DNA of 34,660 bases from contig JBPCKZ010000164.1 in the NCBI GenBank assembly GCA_051003795.1, forward strand, positions 1 to 34,660, in the 5' to 3' direction. Made by a program: the position numbers and the translations under genes. This DNA is from JALYXS01 sp051003795. GTDB taxonomy: Bacteria > Acidobacteriota > Terriglobia > Bryobacterales > Bryobacteraceae. Of the stretch, positions 24,980 through 33,057 are shown one piece after another; positions within the stretch are counted from its first letter, which is position 1; each line of letters begins with the position of its first letter. The notes under the pieces were generated by a model. It saw only the letters and a program-made list of their open reading frames with translations. It made no database searches and was not told where the DNA came from.

Positions 24980-26629
24980 CTACAAGCCCGCATCCACGGC
25001 AGGTTTCCCGGCGCGGCGCAAGGCTTGCGACAAGCCGGCGATGGCTCGGGGATCGTCGGGATACTGATCGAGCGCGCCTCGAAACGCCGTCTCGGCAACC
25101 CGCAGGTTTCCGGAAGCGAGAGCCTTGCGGCCGAGGTCGTCGAGCACCGGCCTTGGATAGGACGGCGGCTCCGTATAGCGCAAGGCGCGTTCCATCCGGC
25201 CCGCCGCTTCCAAAATTTTCAGCGACTTGTCCGTTCTACCACGGGCGGCTGCGATCTGCCCATCCAGCTCTTTGCGCGCGACCGCCAACGCCGGCGGCAT
25301 CGGTTCCTTGGTCTTGGCGGCGAGATCCTTGAGCGCGGCATCCATGCGCTTCGCTTCGGCCTTTGCCGAACCTGCGGAGCCCTTGTTCGCAAGCGCCAGC
25401 CCGCGCGCCCAATGCAGCCACGCCTGCTCGCGCGGCTTGGGGTACTCCGTCAAAGTCTTGCCGTCGAGGATCACATCCCACTTTTCAAAAAACACGAGCG
25501 TTCGCAGCATGCCGAACCATCCCTGCCGGTACGCGGTGAAAGGGTTATCCAACTCCGCCGCTTCGCGCGGATTCTCGGTGAACGCCATCAGCCCGCGGGA
25601 GGCTTCCACGGCTTGGTCATACTTGCCCTGAAAACAATAGGTGACGATCAGGAATGCCACGTTGTGGCCGTGATGGTAGCGGCCGTAAAGCGCATCGGCT
25701 TTAATGTAACCAAGCTCATTTTCAGCGGCGGATTCGAACGACTGGGCGGCTTCATCCCATTTGCCCGTCTGCGCCCAGATGTGCCCCGGCATGTGCAAGG
25801 CGTGCGGGATATTCGTGACCAGTTCGGAATAGCGGCGGCAGCTTGGCCAGGCGTCGCGCGCGAAGGTCGCTCCTTCGAAGCCGTGAATGATGTAGTGGTG
25901 CACTCCCGGATGATCGGGAAATTTGAGGGCGAGATCGCGCAAGATGGCGACGGCTTCCATGCTGCCTTCCCGCGGCGCGCGATCGGGCGTGGTGAAGCCT
26001 CGCATCAGGTGCAGGGCGAGATACGTCTTGGCTTCCACCTCGTCCGGATAAGCGGCGGCGATTTTGCGCAGCCCTAGTATATAGGCGGCGTCGGGATCGG
26101 GCGCTTTGGGATCGCGGCGCGCGGCAATGGACGCAATGTAGAGCTTTTCGAGATCCGTGGCTTTGCCGGGAACGGCGCTCAATGCGACCGCTTTCTCAGC
26201 CGCGGCAACGGCGCGTCCGGGGCCGCCCAGAACGCCGTAGCGATCCGGTTTCTTCGCGCCTGGTTTTGCCGGCGTATCGCGCTCGAGTTGATGGCGCGGA
26301 CGATAATCGCCGGCGGCCACCATCGCGATTCCCCAGTACGGCATCGGCGCGGCGGGATCGAGCGCCGCCGCTTGCAAGAAAGATCGCTCCGCTTCGAGCG
26401 CCCAGAAGGAATGCATCTGCGCCACGCCCTGATCGAAGAATGTCTGCGCCTCGGGGTTCGACGTGGTGATGGCGAAGTGCACGTTGCCCTGGCCGGTCAT
26501 GATCTTCGCCGGCAGCGAGGGAGCCGCCAAGCCCGGCGGCGGAACGCACATGTCTTTCTCTTTGAGACCCTCGGCGGCCGCCAAACTAAACGCCGCCAGG
26601 GAAAACGCGATTGCGATTCGAAGCCTCAT
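24980..26629 (-). CDS. Exported TPR-repeat protein
   Basis: A 549-residue protein. ATG 26629 overlaps the stop of the upstream SCO1-like gene (ATGA) and begins a clear signal peptide (MRLRIAIAFSLAAFSLAAAEG); the longer in-frame reading to 26872 lies inside that gene and is rejected. The N-terminal part has VHFAITTSNPEAQTFFDQGV and QMHSFWALEAERSFLQAAAL, then MPYWGIAMVAAGDYRPR, a pattern I recall from secreted Acidobacteria TPR proteins. Histidine-rich stretches follow (HPGVHHYIIHGFEG, ALHMPGHIWAQTGKW, YGRYHHGHNVAFL), then helical repeats to the C-terminus. Function unknown; the clustered His and Met could bind a metal, which suits the copper-related neighbour. Confidence 0.82.
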   Translation of the reverse strand: MRLRIAIAFSLAAFSLAAAEGLKEKDMCVPPPGLAAPSLPAKIMTGQGNVHFAITTSNPEAQTFFDQGVAQMHSFWALEAERSFLQAAALDPAAPMPYWGIAMVAAGDYRPRHQLERDTPAKPGAKKPDRYGVLGGPGRAVAAAEKAVALSAVPGKATDLEKLYIASIAARRDPKAPDPDAAYILGLRKIAAAYPDEVEAKTYLALHLMRGFTTPDRAPREGSMEAVAILRDLALKFPDHPGVHHYIIHGFEGATFARDAWPSCRRYSELVTNIPHALHMPGHIWAQTGKWDEAAQSFESAAENELGYIKADALYGRYHHGHNVAFLIVTYCFQGKYDQAVEASRGLMAFTENPREAAELDNPFTAYRQGWFGMLRTLVFFEKWDVILDGKTLTEYPKPREQAWLHWARGLALANKGSAGSAKAEAKRMDAALKDLAAKTKEPMPPALAVARKELDGQIAAARGRTDKSLKILEAAGRMERALRYTEPPSYPRPVLDDLGRKALASGNLRVAETAFRGALDQYPDDPRAIAGLSQALRRAGKPAVDAGL

Positions 26630-27507
26630 GGTGTCTCCACTTGCCCGTCTTCCAACCGGCCGGCGATTAAATCGCCTAATTGCGATACGGCATACGCGGA
26701 TCCGCTTACGACCGCCGCGAGCGTGCCATTCCGCGCGATGACGGCGGTTTGAGACGTATGGGTCATTGAGCCTTCCTCGGGAAAATATTGCATGCCGAAG
26801 TTCGACGCCGCATGTTCGATCGCGGCCGGATCGCCCGTTAAAAAATGCCAGCCTATCGGATTCGCTTTCCAAAGTTTAGCGTAATTGGCGAGGATGGCGG
26901 GCGTATCGTACTGAGGATCGATGGTGATCGAGAGCAGAACGAAATCGATGCCGAGATGTTTTTCAAAGCGCCGCTGGAGACGGGCGAAGTTGGCCGAGAG
27001 GCGCGGGCAAACGTCCGGCAGAGGACAGCGGGTGTAAATGAAATCGAGCGCCACCACTTTGCCGCGCAAGCCGGAAAGGCGAACGGGAGCCCCGGTCTGA
27101 TCGAGCAGCGAGAAATCCGGCACGGCCGCGCCGATCGCGAGTCTTTGCGGCGGTGCGGGAAGCCGAAGCGTTTCGGCGGGCGCGCGCGCTTCAATGCGCT
27201 CCGCGATTGCAGTGTGGCCCTTCACGGCAAGCCGGAAATGAACCCGCGCGCCGGGCTGGAGAACGGCGATCTCCGCCGGACGCTTCACCGGGAATGGCAT
27301 GACCATGGCGGGCATGTAGCCGCGGATATCGCGATGCGAGACTAGGATGGTCCGCTTCGGAACATCGACGCGAAGCACCATGCCATCCACCTGGTAGTGC
27401 CTGGCGCAACTGGCCAGGAGCAGACATAATGCCAAACCCGGTCCGCTAAAAGGCGGCGGCAACCCCGGCCTTCCCCAATACGTAAATGCCCCACAACACC
27501 ACGACAA
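26626..27507 (-). CDS. Fusion of CusF-like copper-binding domain and SCO1/SenC domain, probable lipoprotein
   Basis: Residues about 37-105 resemble the CusF periplasmic copper-binding domain (DGMVLRVDVPKRTILVSHRD, then MPAMVMPF, with His58 and several Met). Residues about 122-290 are SCO1/SenC: a thioredoxin-like fold with Cys161 and Cys167 in TRCPLPDVCP and the copper-ligand His250 in MTHTSQTAV. SCO proteins deliver copper to cytochrome oxidase or act as thiol reductases. LLASC near residue 34 is a lipobox, so it is probably anchored by lipid. The start is unclear: TTG 27507 lies inside the upstream gene, and TTG 27462 or 27435 are alternatives. It overlaps both the Yip1 gene and the TPR gene. 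Confidence 0.88.
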   Translation of the reverse strand: MSWCCGAFTYWGRPGLPPPFSGPGLALCLLLASCARHYQVDGMVLRVDVPKRTILVSHRDIRGYMPAMVMPFPVKRPAEIAVLQPGARVHFRLAVKGHTAIAERIEARAPAETLRLPAPPQRLAIGAAVPDFSLLDQTGAPVRLSGLRGKVVALDFIYTRCPLPDVCPRLSANFARLQRRFEKHLGIDFVLLSITIDPQYDTPAILANYAKLWKANPIGWHFLTGDPAAIEHAASNFGMQYFPEEGSMTHTSQTAVIARNGTLAAVVSGSAYAVSQLGDLIAGRLEDGQVETP

Positions 27508-28144
27508 TCAACAGGCACTTGGTAAACGCGACGCCGGAGACTTTGGAAAGTCCATAAGAGATCATCGCAATCTGTCCGAAGCTCAACAGATCGAGGGAGG
27601 ACGCGAGGCTGTAGACCGGCTTGCTCGTCGATTCCTTATTGAGAAACGCTCCCGGATTGAGCGCGATCAAGTTCCGCATGTCGAGTTCGCTCCGGTCGTT
27701 CGATAAAACAAGGATCAGCGCCGACATTACGAATCCGATCACGGCAAAAGGGAACACGGCATAGGCGGTCGCCCCAAGCACCTGCTTATACTTCGCCTTC
27801 GACTCCATCAGCGAAAGCAGCCCCGTAAAAAGCCCGGCAATCACAAGCAAATATGTCGCGCCGCCCAGAGCGCTCATCACAAACACCAAAGCCTTGCGAG
27901 CCGGAGTATTGGAGTCGTGGACCATTTGGTCGATCTTCTGTTGACCCAATTGCTCGACCATCTTCGGATTGGATTCCAATTGCTTGCGCGCAATGTTTTC
28001 CATCCCAATGAGGCTTACCGCGAGGCCGGCTGAGAGCATAATCACGAGCACAGTGGCTATAAACGGTGTAAGCCAACCGCCCCTTTCCCGTACGCGATCG
28101 AACACTTTGCCCGGCTCGTAAAAGATCTGTAAGAGTCCCGACAT
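27446..28144 (-). CDS. Yip1-family integral membrane protein
   Basis: A 232-residue protein with a short cytoplasmic start (MSGLLQIFYEPGKVFDRVRERG) and about five membrane helices: FIATVLVIMLSAGLAVSLIG, FVMSALGGATYLLVIAGLFTG, AYAVFPFAVIGFVMSALIL, LLSFGQIAMISYGL and LLIVVVLWGIYVLG. The FYEPGKVFDRVRERGGWLTPF opening is typical of bacterial Yip1-domain proteins. Their role is unknown. First gene of the minus-strand operon that runs to 22625. The 33 bp between its ATG and the divergent haem-protein gene contains TACACT (minus) as a possible -10 only nine bases before the start, and GTGTATCACAC (28155-28165), a small inverted repeat. Confidence 0.82.
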   Translation of the reverse strand: MSGLLQIFYEPGKVFDRVRERGGWLTPFIATVLVIMLSAGLAVSLIGMENIARKQLESNPKMVEQLGQQKIDQMVHDSNTPARKALVFVMSALGGATYLLVIAGLFTGLLSLMESKAKYKQVLGATAYAVFPFAVIGFVMSALILVLSNDRSELDMRNLIALNPGAFLNKESTSKPVYSLASSLDLLSFGQIAMISYGLSKVSGVAFTKCLLIVVVLWGIYVLGKAGVAAAF

Positions 28145-28177
28145 CGATTGTGGAGTGTATCACACCGATGGGGCCGG

Positions 28178-30565
28178 ATGAAGTATAATATTCCTATTCC
28201 CCGCATAGCTTTCGCAGCCTTGATTTACGCTTTTGCCTGCTTAGCTCTTGCCTGCTTAACGGCGGCCACGCCAGACGGCGTCCGCCCGTTTCTTTCGAAA
28301 AATTGCCTCGCCTGCCACAACGATAAGACCAAGATCGCCGACCTCAGCCTGGAGCGCTCGGAACTTCCGCCGGCAACATGGGAGAAGGTGTTGGATAAGT
28401 TGAGCAGCGGCCGCATGCCGCCGCCCGGTTCGCCGAAGCCCGCGAAAGCGGATGTCGCGGCGGTCGTCGCATCGATCGAAAAATCAATTGGGCAATCGAG
28501 CGATGCCGCCGGGCCGGGGCGAGTGACGTCGCGAAGGCTGAATCGCGTCGAGTATAACAATACGGTTCGCGACCTGTTGTCGGTTTCCTTGCGGCCGGCG
28601 GACCAGTTTCCCCTGGACGACGCGGGGTACGGCTTCGATAACATCGGCGACGTACTCTCGGTGTCGCCGCTATTGATGGAAAAGTACATGGCGGCCGCGC
28701 GGAAGCTTTCGCAAGCGGCCGTCTACAGCGAGCCGGTTTCGCCGAAACCGACCAAGCTGATCCGGTACATGAGCAAGAAGTCGCAGGACGATCCCACTCC
28801 GAACGCCCTTCCGTTCTCGAACCGGGGCGCCATTTACGGGAGCTTCAATTTCCCGGTGGACGCGGAATATGAATTCCGCCTGCGCGTCGCAAACTACCGT
28901 TCCCGCGAGACGGCGAGCGCACGTCAAAGAGAACTCAGCCGTAAGCGCGACCCGACCGATGCCGAGAAACTGGAAATAAAGGAAGAAAACCGCAAGGCAT
29001 ATCCGGCCGTCGAGATGGCGATGACCCTCGACGGCGCGCGCATTCTGACGGACGTGGCGGAGGGGAACATCGATTACCAATATGCGCACGGCGAAGCGGT
29101 GGCTCGCGTGAAGGTGAAAGCCGGAGAGCATTTTTTCCGCGCCTCGTTCCCGGAGTTCGCGGATATGGCGAATCCGCGGGATAACGTGAATCGCGATGGG
29201 CGCCGCAAGCTGTTCATCGATTACGTCGATATTGTCGGGCCGTTTCCGCCGGCGGTGAACGCGCCCGAAAGCCGGAAACGCATCTTTGTTTGCGGGCAAA
29301 AAACGCCGGATTGCGCGCGGAAAATCGTGGAGACTCTCGCGCGGCGCGCCTATCGCCGGCCCGTGACGAAGCGGGAAGCGGATGAACTGATGAATTTAGC
29401 CGCGCTGGTTCGAAAAAGCGGCGATTCGTTCGACGAGGGCATACGCGTGGCGCTACAGGCCATGCTGGTTTCGCCTAACTTTCTGTTCCGAATCGAAAGC
29501 GAACCGGGGGGCTCGGCGGCTTACGCGTTGAACGATTACGACCTCGCGTCCCGGCTCTCGTATTTTATCTGGAGCACCATGCCGGATGGGGAGTTGATGC
29601 ACGCGGCAGCCGAGGGGCAGTTACGGCGGCCGGGCGGGGTCGAAGCGCAAGCGCGGCGGATGTTGCAAGATCCCAAGGCCGATGCGCTAGTCGAAAATTT
29701 CGTCGGGCAGTGGCTTCAATTGCGATTGCTCGATCGCCGCAAGCCGGACCCGGGGCGTTTTCCGAATGTCGATGACGAACTGCTCGACGCGATGCGGCGC
29801 GAAACTTCGCTGTTCGCCCGCGCGATCATGCGCGAAGATCGCAGCGTGCTCGATTTCCTCGATGGAGGCTTCACTTATGTGAACGGTCCGCTGGCGCGGT
29901 ACTACGGCATTCCCGGGGTGAGCGGAGAAGAGTCCCAGCGCGTCGCAACCGACGGCGCAACGCGCGGCGGCGTGATCACGCAAGCGTCGATCCTGACCTT
30001 GTCTTCATACGCGACGCGCACTTCGCCGGTGCTGCGCGGCAAGTGGGTTTTGGAGAATTTGCTGGGCACCCCGCCGCCCCCGCCGCCTCCGGGAACTCCG
30101 GCGCTCGGAGAAGAGACCCTTGGCAAGGACGCTTCTTTGCGCGAACGCCTGGAGCAGCATCGCGCCAATCCAAGCTGCGCCGTTTGTCACAACCAGATGG
30201 ACCCGATCGGATTCGGTCTTGAGAACTACGACGCCGCAGGGGCGTGGCGCGACCACGACGGCAAATTTCCGATCGACAGCTCCGGCAAACTTCCGGGCGG
30301 GGGCGCGTTCGACGGTCCGCGCGAATTGAAGCGGATTCTGAAATCGCAGCCCGACCTGTTCGCCCGCAACTTGACGGAGAAGATGTTGACGTATGCTCTT
30401 GGAAGAGGCATGGAACGGCGCGATGAGCCGGAGGTGGAGCGGATCGCGCAACGCCTCGCCGCGAACGGGTATCGCTTTTCGACGCTGGTGACGGAGATCG
30501 TGAATAGCAAGCCTTTCGTGATGCGCGACGGGCTGACGGAGGGAGAAAACATTGCATCCAGATAG
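28178..30565 (+). CDS. DUF1592-type exported haem protein (DUF1587/1595/1592/1588/1585)
   Basis: A 795-residue exported protein. Signal peptide from ATG 28178 (MKYNIPIPRIAFAALIYAFACLALA); first haem site CLACH (43-47); DUF1587 (RRLNRVEYNNTVRDLLSV to the PLLMEKYMAAA block); a carbohydrate-binding-like middle; DUF1595 (IVETLARRAYRRPVTKREAD to AMLVSPNFLFRIE); DUF1592 (DLASRLSYFIWSTMPDGEL, FVGQWLQLRLLDRRKP); DUF1588 with a second haem site CAVCH in NPSCAVCHNQMDPIGFGLE; and DUF1585 at the end (LTYALGRGMERRDE). This domain order is typical of Planctomycetes and Acidobacteria and pairs with DUF1552. Role not established; the haems suggest an electron-transfer or oxidase-like enzyme. The alternative TTG 28148 adds ten unlikely residues. 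Confidence 0.93.
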   Translation: MKYNIPIPRIAFAALIYAFACLALACLTAATPDGVRPFLSKNCLACHNDKTKIADLSLERSELPPATWEKVLDKLSSGRMPPPGSPKPAKADVAAVVASIEKSIGQSSDAAGPGRVTSRRLNRVEYNNTVRDLLSVSLRPADQFPLDDAGYGFDNIGDVLSVSPLLMEKYMAAARKLSQAAVYSEPVSPKPTKLIRYMSKKSQDDPTPNALPFSNRGAIYGSFNFPVDAEYEFRLRVANYRSRETASARQRELSRKRDPTDAEKLEIKEENRKAYPAVEMAMTLDGARILTDVAEGNIDYQYAHGEAVARVKVKAGEHFFRASFPEFADMANPRDNVNRDGRRKLFIDYVDIVGPFPPAVNAPESRKRIFVCGQKTPDCARKIVETLARRAYRRPVTKREADELMNLAALVRKSGDSFDEGIRVALQAMLVSPNFLFRIESEPGGSAAYALNDYDLASRLSYFIWSTMPDGELMHAAAEGQLRRPGGVEAQARRMLQDPKADALVENFVGQWLQLRLLDRRKPDPGRFPNVDDELLDAMRRETSLFARAIMREDRSVLDFLDGGFTYVNGPLARYYGIPGVSGEESQRVATDGATRGGVITQASILTLSSYATRTSPVLRGKWVLENLLGTPPPPPPPGTPALGEETLGKDASLRERLEQHRANPSCAVCHNQMDPIGFGLENYDAAGAWRDHDGKFPIDSSGKLPGGGAFDGPRELKRILKSQPDLFARNLTEKMLTYALGRGMERRDEPEVERIAQRLAANGYRFSTLVTEIVNSKPFVMRDGLTEGENIASR

Positions 30566-31931
30566 ATCGCTCAACCGCCGGACATTGCTGAAGGGTTTCG
30601 GAACCGCCATTGCGCTGCCGCTCCTCGACGCGATGGTCCCGGCATTCACGCGCGCCGCAACGACAACTTCAACCGCCGCGCCGTGCCGCATAGCTTTCCT
30701 GTATGTGCCGAACGGCATCGTAATGGATCAGTGGATTCCGACGCGCGAAGCTGGCGTGACACCTCTTCCCGCGGAGTTGCCGCGCGTCTCTTCTGCGCTC
30801 GCGCCGTTCCGGGACGATGTAATGATGTTGGGCGGGCTGACCCAAAATGGCGGGCGCGCGTTGGGGGACGGCCCCGGCGATCATGGGCGCGCGGGCGCGA
30901 GCTATCTGACATGCGTGCACCCGAAGAAGACCAACGGGCGCGATCTTCAGGCAGGCGTGTCGGTCGATCAGATCGCGGCGCAACGGCTTCAGGGCAAAAC
31001 GCGATTCGCTTCGCTCGAACTCGGATGCGAAGAGGGCGTGCAAGGCGGCAGTTGCGACAACGGTTATAGCTGCGCTTACAGCAATAGCATTTCGTGGCGC
31101 ACGCCGTCGTCGCCGAACCCTGCCGAGATCCGGCCTCGCGCTGTTTTCGAACGCTTGTTCGGCCCCGGCGATCTTGATCCCGATCCGGCGCGGCGGGCGC
31201 GGCAGGAAAAATATCAGCAAAGCATTCTCGACGTCGTCACGAGCGATGCACGGCGTCTCTCGTCCACGCTCGGCGGGGGCGATAAACGGAAGCTGGACGA
31301 GTATCTGTCTTCGATTCGAGACGTGGAGCGGCGAATTCAGAATGCCGAACGGAATCGCGCCACGGCGTCCGTGAAGCCGCCCGCGATGGCGCCGCCCGAG
31401 GCGAGCATTCCGACCGATTTCGGCGAGCATGCGCGAATCATGATGGATTTGACGACGCTCGCTTTTCAGACCGATGCGACGCGGGTGGTCACGCTGCTGC
31501 TGGCCCTGGAGCAGAGTCCGCGCGCTTACCCCGAAATCGGAATCCCGGAAGCGCACCACGGCTTGACGCACCATCAAGGCGACAAAGAAAAGATCGCCAA
31601 GGTAACGGCGATCAATTGTTACCAGATAAAACAGTTCGCGTACCTGCTGCAAAAACTGACGTCCACCCCTGACGGCGACGGAACGCTGCTCGATCATTCG
31701 ATGATTACCTATGGCAGCGGGCTGAGCGACGGCAATGCGCACGATCACGGCAATCTTCCTCTGGTGCTGGCGGGCCGGGGCGGCGGGAAGCTGCGGCCTG
31801 GGCGGCACGTGCGATATCCGGATGAAACGCCGATGGCGAATTTGTTCGTTACGATGCTCGATAAGATGGGCGTCGCCGTGGAGCATCTGGGCGACAGCAA
31901 CGGCGAGTTGGGGTATCTGTCGGATATCTGA
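30552..31931 (+). CDS. DUF1552 family protein with Tat leader
   Basis: A 459-residue protein starting at TTG 30552 with GGAG seven bases upstream, overlapping the preceding gene by 14 bp. Its N-terminus SLNRRTLLKGFGTAIALPLLDA is a twin-arginine leader. Family blocks include IAFLYVPNGIVMDQW, LGGLTQNGGRALGDGPGDHGRAGASYLT, LELGCEEGVQGGSCDNGYSCAYSNSISW, YLSSIRDVERRIQ and SGLSDGNAHDHGNLPLVLAG. It is the constant partner of DUF1592 proteins. Several His, Asp and Cys are conserved in the GDHGRA and GNAHDHGN parts, as in metal-dependent alkaline-phosphatase-like folds, but no activity is assigned. Confidence 0.93.
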   Translation: MHPDRSLNRRTLLKGFGTAIALPLLDAMVPAFTRAATTTSTAAPCRIAFLYVPNGIVMDQWIPTREAGVTPLPAELPRVSSALAPFRDDVMMLGGLTQNGGRALGDGPGDHGRAGASYLTCVHPKKTNGRDLQAGVSVDQIAAQRLQGKTRFASLELGCEEGVQGGSCDNGYSCAYSNSISWRTPSSPNPAEIRPRAVFERLFGPGDLDPDPARRARQEKYQQSILDVVTSDARRLSSTLGGGDKRKLDEYLSSIRDVERRIQNAERNRATASVKPPAMAPPEASIPTDFGEHARIMMDLTTLAFQTDATRVVTLLLALEQSPRAYPEIGIPEAHHGLTHHQGDKEKIAKVTAINCYQIKQFAYLLQKLTSTPDGDGTLLDHSMITYGSGLSDGNAHDHGNLPLVLAGRGGGKLRPGRHVRYPDETPMANLFVTMLDKMGVAVEHLGDSNGELGYLSDI

Positions 31932-31948
31932 TCGCGGATATCCGATCG
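31921..31948 (+). repeat. 14-bp tandem duplication over the DUF1552 stop codon
   Basis: CGGATATCTGATCG (31921-31934) is followed directly by CGGATATCCGATCG (31935-31948), 13 of 14 identical. The stop TGA at 31929-31931 lies in the first unit; the second unit has CGA there. Confidence 0.85.
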
Positions 31949-31959
31949 CGGGACAGTTT

Positions 31960-33045
31960 TTGCGGCCGATCGTCTTCCTATTCGTTTTCATCGCCTCGTC
32001 CATCCTTCTTGGCGACGATCAGGCTGCCAGTCAGGCCGGTGAGCTGGAACACTATCTCGACGCGCAGCTCGAAAAATCCGGCGCTGCGCGAAAAGCTTTT
32101 TGGCATCGCGATTATTCGTCCGTAGCCGCGTACGAAAAGTCGATTGAGCCATACCGTCCGAAGCTCATCGAGACGATTGGCGGCACTGGGATGGAACCGC
32201 AAGTCGCGTCCCAAGCCGCGTTCCAGGCGCGCCGGACTTTGGTAACCGAAACGGAGGCCCACACGGTTTTCCGGACCTGGTTCAGCTCCCGCAACGGGTT
32301 GACCGTTTACGGGATTCTGCTCGTCCCAAAGCACGCCGCCTGGAGTCCGGCGGTGGTGTGCATCCATGGCATGCACAGTTCACCCGAACAGGTTACGGGT
32401 TTGCTCGAGCCGCCGGATTATACTCGCCGGTTCGGCGCGCGTTTGGCCGAACGCGGCTACGTGGTTTTCGCGCCGCTCATGATCGATACCAAAGAGCTTC
32501 GATCCCGGTTCGATCGCAAGGCGATCCTGCTCGGCACGCGCCTCCAGTGGTTGGAACAGCAAAAGATTTTTAGCGCGATCGATTACCTGCGGGGCCTGCC
32601 CGAGGTCGATCCGAAGCGGATCGGAGTCTATGGGATATCGTGGGGCGGACGAACGGCGATGTATCAAAGCGCGCTCGATCCGCGAATCGCGGCCACCGTG
32701 ATTTCGGGCCATTTCAACGATACCGTTCCCAAGATGGTGACGGCCTCGCCGCATTACACCCCGTTCATCGACACGACGGAAGACTATGCGTTTTTCCGGC
32801 AACTGGCGGTTCGCTTTTCCGACGCCGATATCGCATCCATGATCTGCCCCCGGCCGGTTTTTATCGAACAGGGCGAACGCGACCCCGTGGTCTGGCATCC
32901 GATGGCGGAGAAAGCGTTCGCGGAATTGCGGTCCCATTATGAGAAGCTGCATTTGGCGGATCGGGCGGAGATGAAGGTTTTCGATGGAGGACATGAGGTG
33001 CATGGCGACGAGGCTTTTTTATTTCTGGATCGCTGGTTGAAATGA
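31960..33045 (+). CDS. Exported alpha/beta hydrolase (acetyl-esterase/dienelactone-hydrolase-like)
   Basis: A 361-residue protein. TTG 31960 begins a clear signal peptide (MRPIVFLFVFIASSILLG), so the longer frame to 31735 inside DUF1552 is rejected. The fold shows the oxyanion His-Gly region CIHGMHSS (about 134-141), the nucleophile Ser227 in GISWGG, the acid Asp308 in EQGERDPV and His345 in DGGHEVHG. Substrate entry resembles large esterase proteins of the acetylxylan-esterase group (FSSRNGLTVYGILLVPK). It starts 28 bp after DUF1552 and overlaps the next gene by ATGA, so it is part of the same operon. Likely removes acyl or methyl groups from a sugar or phenolic ester in the periplasm; the substrate is not known. 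Confidence 0.88.
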   Translation: MRPIVFLFVFIASSILLGDDQAASQAGELEHYLDAQLEKSGAARKAFWHRDYSSVAAYEKSIEPYRPKLIETIGGTGMEPQVASQAAFQARRTLVTETEAHTVFRTWFSSRNGLTVYGILLVPKHAAWSPAVVCIHGMHSSPEQVTGLLEPPDYTRRFGARLAERGYVVFAPLMIDTKELRSRFDRKAILLGTRLQWLEQQKIFSAIDYLRGLPEVDPKRIGVYGISWGGRTAMYQSALDPRIAATVISGHFNDTVPKMVTASPHYTPFIDTTEDYAFFRQLAVRFSDADIASMICPRPVFIEQGERDPVVWHPMAEKAFAELRSHYEKLHLADRAEMKVFDGGHEVHGDEAFLFLDRWLK

Positions 33046-33057
33046 TGGTTGAAATGA
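33034..33057 (+). repeat. Perfect 12-bp tandem duplication at hydrolase/dehydratase junction
   Basis: TGGTTGAAATGA occurs twice in direct tandem (33034-33045, 33046-33057). The first copy holds the hydrolase stop overlapping ATG 33042; the second supplies ATG 33054. The repeat therefore gives the downstream gene two possible starts. Confidence 0.9.

Noticed and set aside
23838..25067. 409-codon open frame on the plus strand
   Set aside because: Antisense to the class V aminotransferase gene; Arg/His-rich shadow.
26629..26872. 81-codon N-terminal extension of the TPR gene
   Set aside because: Arg-rich and antisense-like in composition, lies inside the SCO1 gene, and precedes a clear signal peptide at ATG 26629.
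28184..28189. Perfect TATAAT
   Set aside because: Falls within codons 3-4 of the haem-protein gene (Lys-Tyr-Asn) after its start; no -35 at the right spacing.
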